Assembly: GCA_035316025.1 (NCBI GenBank)
Contig: DATFXL010000143.1
Coordinates: 1 to 11,282 of the forward strand
Reading direction: 5' to 3'
DNA length: 11,282 nt
From: JALZAA01 sp035316025
GTDB lineage: Bacteria; Actinomycetota; Acidimicrobiia; IMCC26256; JACDBD01
Numbering within the stretch: position 1 is the first letter of the stretch; each line of letters opens with the position of its first letter. Positions 6,255 to 11,282 of the stretch are shown here, piece after piece. The notes below the pieces were generated by a model, which worked only from the letters and a program-made list of their open reading frames with translations, did not search any database and was not told the DNA's origin. A program made the position numbers and the translations under genes.

Positions 6255-7122
6255 TGGCCGCGAAGAGCAGCGCGAGATACGTGTTCGAAAAAGAGAAGAG
6301 CCGCATGGCGCGCTTCGACGAGGCGTCTCGCTGCAATCCGATCGCCTGCCACACGAACGCGGCACCGAGGCCGACGGCGGCGACCAAGTAGATGACACCC
6401 ATGGAGTCGAAGGCGAACAGCAAGAGCGTGACGCCGACCACGACGACCGCGTACACGAGGATCTCGCGCGCGGCGGTGGTGACACCCCGCGCCACCGGGA
6501 GCATCGGGATGCCGGCCGCCGCGTAGTCGTCGCGGTATCGGAGCGAGAGCGCCCAGAAGTGCGGCGGCGTCCAGCAGAACACGATGGCGAACAGGACCCA
6601 CGCCGGCGCGTCCAGCGTGCCGGTGACGGCTGCCCATCCGACGAGAACCGGGACCGCACCCGCCGCTCCGCCGATCACGATGTTCTGCGGGCTCCGGGGC
6701 TTGAGCCAGATCGTGTAGACGAAGATGTAGAAGAGCATGGCGCTCACGGCGAGCCACGCCGCCAGCAGGTTGACGGTGCCCCACAGCCAGAGGAACGCGA
6801 TGACTTCGAGCGCGATGCCGAACACGAGCGCGTGGCCGGGCTCGATCTCGCCGGTCGGGAGGGGTCGACCCTGGGTGCGATGCATGACGCGATCACGGTC
6901 GCGCTCGATCCAGCAATTGATCGTGTTGGCGCCGCCGGCGGCCAGCGCTCCACCCAAGAGCACGGCCCCGATGAGCGTGAGAGAGGGGAGGCCGTCGTCG
7001 GCGAGCACCATCGCGGGCACGGTCGTGACGAGCAGCAGCTCGATGACCCGGGGTTTCGTCAGCAAGACATAAGCCCGGATCTTCGAGCTGGCGCGGTGGG
7101 CAATCACGATGGTGTCAGCCAC
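6223..7122 (-). CDS. ctaB: Protoheme IX farnesyltransferase (heme O synthase)
   Basis: This 299-residue UbiA-superfamily membrane prenyltransferase transfers the farnesyl group of farnesyl diphosphate to the vinyl group of protoheme IX. The product, heme O, is the precursor of heme A for cytochrome oxidase. Seen are LLTKPRVIELLLVTTVP (20-36), the first Asp-rich signature NTINCWIERDRDRVMHRTQGRPLPTG (66-91), and the second-loop motif TPPHFWALSLRYRDDYAAAGIPMLPV (185-210). About seven to nine hydrophobic helices run through to FSNTYLALLFAAIAVD near the end. Length matches the family. The GTG start at 7120-7122 has GGAG four bases upstream. It is divergent from the GroES-like gene (92-base gap) and overlaps the thioredoxin gene downstream. 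No heme A synthase (ctaA/cox15) is present here, so that step must be encoded elsewhere or outside the window. Confidence 0.96.
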   Translation of the reverse strand: MADTIVIAHRASSKIRAYVLLTKPRVIELLLVTTVPAMVLADDGLPSLTLIGAVLLGGALAAGGANTINCWIERDRDRVMHRTQGRPLPTGEIEPGHALVFGIALEVIAFLWLWGTVNLLAAWLAVSAMLFYIFVYTIWLKPRSPQNIVIGGAAGAVPVLVGWAAVTGTLDAPAWVLFAIVFCWTPPHFWALSLRYRDDYAAAGIPMLPVARGVTTAAREILVYAVVVVGVTLLLFAFDSMGVIYLVAAVGLGAAFVWQAIGLQRDASSKRAMRLFSFSNTYLALLFAAIAVDTLVRAR

Positions 7123-7199
7123 GAATCTCCAGCGACGACCGTCCTCTTGGTGAGGCTAGCCGCGGCCTCTCGCTCCTCAGGAACCATGCTGCCGGCCGA

Positions 7200-7205
7200 T
7201 AACCT
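7200..7205 (+). promoter_or_regulatory. Weak -10 candidate for the GroES-like/SDR operon
   Basis: TAACCT lies nine bases before ATG 7215. The spacing is slightly longer than at the other candidate leaderless starts, so the mRNA could have a leader of one to three bases. No Shine-Dalgarno or -35 is evident. Confidence 0.25.
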
Positions 7206-7214
7206 CGGCGGCGC

Positions 7215-7556
7215 ATGAGTCCTGACGGAGATTCGCCCGAGGACGTCAAGCAGTCGATCCGCATGACCGCCGATCGCATCCTGGCGTTGCCCACGAAGGA
7301 GATGGGCGAACGCAAGAGCCGCGCCGGGATCGTGATCCCGGCGACCGCGGCCCAGAACCGTCGGCTCGACTGGGCCAAGGTGGTCGCGGTCGGACCGACC
7401 GTGCGCAACGTGGAGGAGGGCGACCTCGTGCTGTTCGCGCCGGACGCCGGGTTCGAGGTCGACATCCGCGGCGAGGACCATCTGATCCTGCGCGAGCGTG
7501 ACGTCCACGCGGTGGCGTCGAGCCGGAGCGAGGGCCAGACGGGCTTGTACCTGTGA
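7215..7556 (+). CDS. GroES-like (Cpn10-fold) protein, divergent paralogue
   Basis: This 113-residue protein is recognised as a GroES/Cpn10-fold protein from TADRILALPTK (18-28), the mobile-loop-like RKSRAGIVIPATA (33-45), WAKVVAVGPTV (53-63), VEEGDLVLF (66-74) and HLILRERDVHAV (89-100). It keeps a hydrophobic I-V-I triplet (39-41) where GroES contacts GroEL. Between VAVGP and EGDLVLF only a few residues remain, so the beta-hairpin forming the dome roof of canonical GroES is missing. It has an N-terminal extension of about 15 residues and a TGLYL tail, which I recall from similar actinobacterial GroES-like proteins (for example in Streptomyces). No groEL follows; an SDR gene starts 7 bases after the stop. 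It is probably not the main co-chaperonin. Its function is unknown to me. Confidence 0.82.
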   Translation: MSPDGDSPEDVKQSIRMTADRILALPTKEMGERKSRAGIVIPATAAQNRRLDWAKVVAVGPTVRNVEEGDLVLFAPDAGFEVDIRGEDHLILRERDVHAVASSRSEGQTGLYL

Positions 7557-7563
7557 GCGCGCG

Positions 7564-8334
7564 ATGATCGACCCGGAGAAATCGTTCCGGCTCGACGGGA
7601 AGGCCGCGCTCGTCACCGGGGGGACTCGCGGGATCGGCCGGGCGATCGCGGAGGGGTTCGTCGCCGCCGGCGCCGGGGTGTGCGTGATGGCGCGCAAGCA
7701 GGACGAGCTCGACGAGACATGGGCTGCCCTCGGCGCGGTGGGTAGGGATGTGACGGTCTACGCGGGTTCGGCGGGCGATCCGGCCGCGATCGATGCGGCC
7801 GTCGCCCATTGCGCGGCTGAGCTCGGCGGCGTCGACATCCTCGTGAACAACGCGGGCACCAACCCGACGTTCGGGCCGATGATCGATACCGAGCCGCGCG
7901 CGGTACGCAAGGTGCTCGAGGTGAATCTCGAGGGACCGTTGCTGCTCACCCAAGCCGCCTGGCGCGCATGGATGCGCGACCACGGCGGCGTCGTCATCAA
8001 CGTCGCGTCCCTCGGTGGCATCCGGCCGTCGCTGGGGATCGGCATGTACAACACCTCGAAGGCGGCGCTCATCCACATGACGCGCCAACTGGCGGTCGAG
8101 CTTGCTCCCGGCGTGCGCGTCAACGCGCTCGCCCCTGGCCTCGTGAAGACGCATTTCGCGCGCGCCCTGTTCGAGAACGACGAGGCGGGAACCGCCGCCC
8201 GCTTCCCGATGAAACGCCTCGGGGTGCCCGACGACGTCGCCGGCGCGGCCCTGTTCTTGGCATCCGACGCTTCGGCGTGGATGACGGGCGACGTCATCGT
8301 CGTCGACGGCGGCGGGCTGGTCGGGGGCCCGTAG
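7564..8334 (+). CDS. Classical short-chain dehydrogenase/reductase (SDR)
   Basis: This 256-residue cytoplasmic NAD(P)-dependent oxidoreductase shows the cofactor motif TGGTRGIG (18-25), NNAG (95-98), structural Asn121, catalytic Ser149 (NVASLGG), Tyr162 and Lys166 in YNTSK, and PG (191-192). The C-terminal ASAWMTGDVIVVDGGGLVGG (237-255) is also typical. The motif VNALAPGLVKTHFARALFE (186-204) resembles the DHRS4/FabG-like group, but the substrate cannot be read from sequence. Arg44 in VMARKQDEL, soon after the second strand, hints at NADPH preference; this is weak evidence. It starts at ATG 7564, seven bases after the GroES-like stop, so the two are probably one transcript. Its stop codon directly abuts, with zero bases between, the stop codon of the convergent metal-binding protein gene. 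Confidence 0.93.
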   Translation: MIDPEKSFRLDGKAALVTGGTRGIGRAIAEGFVAAGAGVCVMARKQDELDETWAALGAVGRDVTVYAGSAGDPAAIDAAVAHCAAELGGVDILVNNAGTNPTFGPMIDTEPRAVRKVLEVNLEGPLLLTQAAWRAWMRDHGGVVINVASLGGIRPSLGIGMYNTSKAALIHMTRQLAVELAPGVRVNALAPGLVKTHFARALFENDEAGTAARFPMKRLGVPDDVAGAALFLASDASAWMTGDVIVVDGGGLVGGP

Positions 8335-9102
8335 CTACAAGAACGCCCTCGCGACCTCGAGCGCGGCGATAGCGCCGTCGCCCTCGGCGACGACCCCGCG
8401 GGCGTCGCGGGGCGTGATCCGCTGCGCAAACAGTCGACACAGCTCGCCGGCGGGACCGCTGATGCGGTTCGGCGCGTCGCCCGGCCCGTACTCCCAAGTC
8501 TCGCCGCCCGCGGGCGAGGTCATCTCCAGGTGCAGGTCACCCGGCGGGCGTTCGCGTCCGGCGAACGAGAACGCGTACGGCAACGCGCGGTAGCCGAGCC
8601 AGGCGATGTGCCGGAGGCGGTCGGTGTCGACGACCGGGAGGCCGAGCGCTTCGCGCACGTCGAGACCGTGAGCCCACGTCTCCATGAGCCGGGCGGTGAC
8701 GAGCGACGGCGTGCGCATGCCGATACCCCACGGCACGCGGTGCGCGGGGTCGATGCCGGCGAGCACGTCCCGTTCGCGGGCCGAGGTGTCCTCCCACCAG
8801 GAGAGCACCTCACGGCCGGTGCGCCGCCGCCCCCGAAGGACGCCCCACAACGTCGCGTCCTCCGGGGACGCAAACCGCGCCGCGAAGTCGTTCAACGGTC
8901 GTGGCCCACCGAGGCAGGTGTCGATGGCGATCTCGTCGATGTCGGCCAGGTGGGCGATCTGGTCCCGTACGTCCCAACGTCGTGCCGGCGTGGGCCGGAA
9001 CCAGTCGTCGACCGCGATGTCGCGCAGTTCGGTCTGGAGCGTGAGCTGCTCGTCCGCGAGCGCGTCGAGAAGCCCCTTGACGTCGGTCGAGTCGCGGGTC
9101 AT
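8335..9102 (-). CDS. DinB/MDMPI-fold metal-binding protein (TIGR03084-like)
   Basis: This 255-residue protein belongs to the mycothiol-dependent maleylpyruvate isomerase-like group. Putative metal ligands are His51 (DQIAHLADIDE) and the E-x3-H pair Glu141/His145 in METWAHGLDVREALG. These match in order and spacing the His52/Glu144/His148 zinc site I recall for Corynebacterium glutamicum MDMPI. The N-terminal helical bundle (about 5-155) is followed by a C-terminal region with RPPGDLHLEMTSPAGGETWEYGPG (185-208), ISGPAGELCRLFAQR (214-228) and a short ending. Relatives are proposed or known to use mycothiol, the actinobacterial low-molecular-weight thiol; the actual substrate is unknown. The ATG at 9100-9102 overlaps the upstream stop as TGATG, so translation is coupled to the cysteine-rich protein. 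It is convergent with the SDR. Confidence 0.87.
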   Translation of the reverse strand: MTRDSTDVKGLLDALADEQLTLQTELRDIAVDDWFRPTPARRWDVRDQIAHLADIDEIAIDTCLGGPRPLNDFAARFASPEDATLWGVLRGRRRTGREVLSWWEDTSARERDVLAGIDPAHRVPWGIGMRTPSLVTARLMETWAHGLDVREALGLPVVDTDRLRHIAWLGYRALPYAFSFAGRERPPGDLHLEMTSPAGGETWEYGPGDAPNRISGPAGELCRLFAQRITPRDARGVVAEGDGAIAALEVARAFL

Positions 9103-9917
9103 CAGTGGTTCCGGCGAGACCCGTTGGTCCCGGGGCGCCGGCGCGTGAACTGGACCGGCGTCTCGGCGGGATGAGGCGCCGGGGGCGGCTTCGAACCTGC
9201 GCGCTGCTCGAGGTACGTGACGACCTGGTCGTACAGCGCGTCGCTGCCCAGCATCTTGCGCAGCTCTTCGCCCATCGACCGGTAGACCGGCTCCGGGCCC
9301 GTGAACGCCTCGGGGGCCTCGGTGCACCACCATGCGAACTCCGTGCCGCCGTCACCCCAGCCGTCGCGACCGAACTCCGACAAGGTGGAGACGACGGTGC
9401 CGTCCTCCTGCTCTTCGTCCACACACCGCAGCGGCAGTTGCCAGCACACGTCGGGCTTGAGGTCGCTGTGGTGGCGGGCGGAGCGCATCGCGTGCAGGTG
9501 CAGCGCGCACCCGGGACCGGCCGCAAACCCGGGCCGGTTCAAGAAGATGCACGCATCGTCCACCAGACGTGTGCGCCATTCGATTCGGCCCTCCTCGTCC
9601 TTGCCGCACTTGGCGTAGATGCCCTTGGCGCGCCCCGTTTTCGCGTGCTGCCACTCGTCATCGGAGAGCTCCCTGGCGGCGCGCACGACGCGGTCGCGGT
9701 CTTTGCGGTGGGAGAAGTGCGCACCGTACGAGCAGCAGCCCTGCACCATCTCCGGCGCCCGCTCGGTGAACACTCCTTGGCACCCGCGCCCGAAGATGCA
9801 CTCCCAGTGCGACGTCAGGAACGTGACGTCGATCTGCCACCGGCGGCCCTCGTCGTCAGGATCGTCGAAGGTCACCCATTCCCGGACCGGACCCGACCGG
9901 GTCCGCGACGCGCTCAC
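9102..9917 (-). CDS. Cysteine-rich protein, YkgJ-like putative metal or Fe-S binder
   Basis: This 271-residue protein has ten cysteines at 40, 46, 61, 62, 104, 123, 137, 158, 165 and 198. They occur in motifs WECIFGRGCQG, VQGCCSYGAHF, ACIFLNRPGF, GCALH, DVCWQLPL and WWCTE. The order C-x5-C...CC...AC-x-F-L...G-C-x-L-H...C-x-x-x-P recalls YkgJ/DUF3109-type CxxCxxCC proteins thought to bind zinc or iron. That resemblance is by eye. I recall similar actinobacterial proteins of unknown function with the same KPDVCWQLPL and VYRSM segments. The tail from about 243 is Pro/Arg-rich. There is no signal peptide or membrane segment, so it is likely cytoplasmic. GTG 9915-9917 is chosen because a TACTCT box sits 7 bases upstream; GTG 9935 is an alternative. 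The stop overlaps the next gene's ATG by one base. Confidence 0.85.
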   Translation of the reverse strand: MSASRTRSGPVREWVTFDDPDDEGRRWQIDVTFLTSHWECIFGRGCQGVFTERAPEMVQGCCSYGAHFSHRKDRDRVVRAARELSDDEWQHAKTGRAKGIYAKCGKDEEGRIEWRTRLVDDACIFLNRPGFAAGPGCALHLHAMRSARHHSDLKPDVCWQLPLRCVDEEQEDGTVVSTLSEFGRDGWGDGGTEFAWWCTEAPEAFTGPEPVYRSMGEELRKMLGSDALYDQVVTYLEQRAGSKPPPAPHPAETPVQFTRRRPGTNGSRRNH

Positions 9918-9924
9918 GACGCCG

Positions 9925-9930
9925 AGAGTA
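9925..9930 (-). promoter_or_regulatory. Putative -10 box of a leaderless promoter for the cysteine-rich protein
   Basis: The minus strand reads TACTCT, then seven bases, then GTG at 9917. There is no Shine-Dalgarno. Only 15 bases separate it from the opposing + strand box at 9946-9951, so the two promoters would compete for RNA polymerase. Confidence 0.5.
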
Positions 9931-9945
9931 GCCACCGCGCGTCGG

Positions 9946-9951
9946 TAGGCT
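9946..9951 (+). promoter_or_regulatory. Putative -10 box for the FAD-linked oxidase
   Basis: TAGGCT lies within TCGGTAGGCT (9942-9951), identical to the ten bases before the ABC ATPase gene. By the spacing seen elsewhere, transcription would begin near 9958. An in-frame ATC lies there; the first ordinary in-frame start is GTG 9988. Confidence 0.4.
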
Positions 9952-9987
9952 TCGCATATCGACACCGGTGGCGATGTCCACGCGTTC

Positions 9988-11282
9988 GTGGCTGACCTCG
10001 AGGCCGCGTTGGGAGCGGGACGGGCGCGTGCGGAACCGCTCGAGCTCGCGCTGTACCAGCGCGACGCGGGGGTCGATCGGGGCGACGCCGCCGCGGTGTG
10101 CTTCCCCGGCACCGGCGCCGACGTCGCTGCCGCCGTCCGAGTCGCCGCTCGGCACGATCGTCCGTTCGTCGCCCGGGGCAGCGGGACGGGACTGGCGGGC
10201 GGCGCCACGCCCGTCGGCGATCCGTTGGTGATCGTCACCACACATCTCAACCGGATCCTCGAGGTGAACCCCGAGGAGCGTTACGCGTGGGTCGAGCCCG
10301 GCGTGCTGAATCTGGACCTCAGCCGCGCCGTGGACCACCTCGGCCTGCACTACGCGCCCGATCCGTCGTCGCAGCAGGCGTGCACGATCGGCGGCAACGT
10401 GGCGACGAACGCGGGCGGACCCCATTGCCTGGCATCCGGTGTGACCGCGATGCACGTCCTCGCCATGGAGGTCGTGCTCGGCGACGGCTCCACCACGATG
10501 CTCGGCGGGCTCGAGCCCGACCAGGCCGGTTACGACCTGCGCGGCTGTTTTGTGGGCAGTGAGGGCACGATGGGCATCGCCACTCGCATCGCGGTGCGGC
10601 TCCTGCCCGACCCGCCAGCGGTGCGGACGCTGTTGCTCGACTTCACGTCGGTCGACGCGGCCGCGGCCACGGTGAGCGGCATCATCGCCGCCGGCCTCGT
10701 GCCCGCCGCGCTCGAGATGATGGACGCCGAGATCACGCGCGCCGTCGAGGACTTCGTCGGTGCCGGCTACCCGCGGGACGCGGCTGCGGTCCTCCTCGTC
10801 GAGCTGGACGGGCTCCCGGCCGGGGTCGCAGCCCAGGTCGACGCCGTCCGGCGCGTCGGCACCGAGCACGACGCTCGTACGGTGCGCGTGGCGGCGGACG
10901 ACGCCGAGCGGGCGCTGCTGTGGAAGGGCCGGAAGTCGGCGTTCGGCGCCATCGCCCGCATCGCGCCCGACTACTACCTCCACGACGCCGTCGTGCCCCG
11001 TACCCGTCTCGTCGACGTGTTGCAGCGCGTGTACGAGATCGCCGGCGAGTACGACCTCACGATGATGAACGTCTTCCACGCCGGCGACGGCAACCTGCAC
11101 CCGCTCATCGTGTTCGACCAGCGCGACCCCGGGATCTGGGAGCGGGTCCACGCCGCCGGCGACGCGATCCTGCGGACGTGCGTCGACGCCGGCGGAGTGC
11201 TGTCGGGTGAGCATGGCATCGGCCTCGAGAAGCGTGAGGCGATGCCGCTCGTGTTCAGCGCCGACGACCTCGACGTGCAGGC
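9988..11282 (+). CDS. GlcD-type FAD-linked oxidase, cut at the right edge
   Basis: The visible 431 codons belong to an FAD-binding type 4 oxidase of the glycolate/D-lactate dehydrogenase (GlcD) group, which oxidises 2-hydroxy acids to 2-keto acids. Seen are the FAD-binding ARGSGTGLAGGA (62-73), SSQQACTIGGNVATNAGG (127-144), FVGSEGTMGIATR (188-200), and in the oxidase C-terminal domain the putative metal/substrate motif HAGDGNLHP (364-372) and LSGEHGIGLEKREAM (405-419). Family length is about 450-500, so a few dozen residues are missing. GTG 9988 is the first normal start after an in-frame TAG. The N-terminus VADLEAALGAG fits the family, but no Shine-Dalgarno precedes it. A glcE/glcF partner might lie beyond the window. 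Glycolate, D-lactate and D-2-hydroxyglutarate are all possible substrates. Confidence 0.9.
   Translation, partial: MADLEAALGAGRARAEPLELALYQRDAGVDRGDAAAVCFPGTGADVAAAVRVAARHDRPFVARGSGTGLAGGATPVGDPLVIVTTHLNRILEVNPEERYAWVEPGVLNLDLSRAVDHLGLHYAPDPSSQQACTIGGNVATNAGGPHCLASGVTAMHVLAMEVVLGDGSTTMLGGLEPDQAGYDLRGCFVGSEGTMGIATRIAVRLLPDPPAVRTLLLDFTSVDAAAATVSGIIAAGLVPAALEMMDAEITRAVEDFVGAGYPRDAAAVLLVELDGLPAGVAAQVDAVRRVGTEHDARTVRVAADDAERALLWKGRKSAFGAIARIAPDYYLHDAVVPRTRLVDVLQRVYEIAGEYDLTMMNVFHAGDGNLHPLIVFDQRDPGIWERVHAAGDAILRTCVDAGGVLSGEHGIGLEKREAMPLVFSADDLDVQ

Noticed and set aside
9102..9333. N-terminal extension of the MDMPI-like gene into the cysteine-rich gene
   Set aside because: The frame stays open upstream, but the ATG at 9102 forms a TGATG junction with the upstream stop and matches the family N-terminus. 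The extension is an overlap shadow.
9856..11214. 452-codon minus-strand frame opposite the FAD-linked oxidase
   Set aside because: The + strand shows a continuous GlcD-type protein with intact motifs. The minus frame has only low-information Asp/Arg/Val/His-rich sequence and would also swallow the divergent promoter region.
1..11282. CRISPR array, tRNA/rRNA gene, insertion sequence or phage genes
   Set aside because: I saw no spaced direct repeats, cloverleaf-like segments, transposase or integrase motifs, or terminal inverted repeats on either strand. The content looks like ordinary chromosomal genes with uniform composition.

Overview
The window is very GC-rich, densely packed DNA, with G or C at nearly every third codon position and many GTG starts. 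It reads as chromosomal DNA of a high-GC actinobacterium. A FadE-type acyl-CoA dehydrogenase, an SCP2 protein, a mycothiol-dependent maleylpyruvate-isomerase-like protein and a GroES-like protein ending in GLYL fit that group; Acidimicrobiia or a relative is my guess, not a demonstrated placement. I see no tRNA, rRNA, CRISPR array, insertion sequence or phage gene, and no gap above 300 bases without a gene.

Layout. (1) 1-181: C-terminal end of an unrecognised + strand gene, tail to tail with the next block. (2) 191-2735, minus strand: an SCP2 sterol-carrier-like protein, an acyl-CoA dehydrogenase behind a strong inverted-repeat operator, and a conserved hypothetical protein, each with its own putative promoter. 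(3) 2802-5638, plus strand: a polyprenyl diphosphate synthase, then a DrrA/DrrB-like ABC exporter pair overlapping by 4 bases. (4) 5643-7122, minus strand: heme O synthase CtaB followed by an overlapping membrane-anchored TlpA/ResA-like thioredoxin. (5) 7215-8334, plus strand: a divergent GroES-like protein and a classical SDR, 7 bases apart. (6) 8335-9917, minus strand: a cysteine-rich protein coupled by a TGATG overlap to an MDMPI/DinB-fold metal-binding protein. (7) 9988 to the right edge: a GlcD-type FAD-linked oxidase, cut by the window end.

How the genes fit together. Block 2 looks like acyl-CoA or lipid oxidation under a TetR-like repressor. Blocks 3 and 4 form a neighbourhood recalling the mycobacterial ctaB/ctaA/ABC-transporter region (Rv1451, Rv1456c-Rv1458c). 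They bring together prenyl diphosphate synthesis, farnesylation of heme for cytochrome oxidase, and an extracytoplasmic thiol protein that could serve oxidase or cytochrome assembly. The remaining genes are probably housekeeping or redox enzymes.

The most striking structural signal is not a gene. A TANNNT -10-like hexamer lies 6-8 bases before the chosen ATG or GTG in five genes that have no Shine-Dalgarno sequence, which points to leaderless transcription. I did not find a clearly new multi-gene system. The best candidates for unexplored biology are the cysteine-rich/MDMPI-like pair and the roofless GroES paralogue coupled to an SDR.
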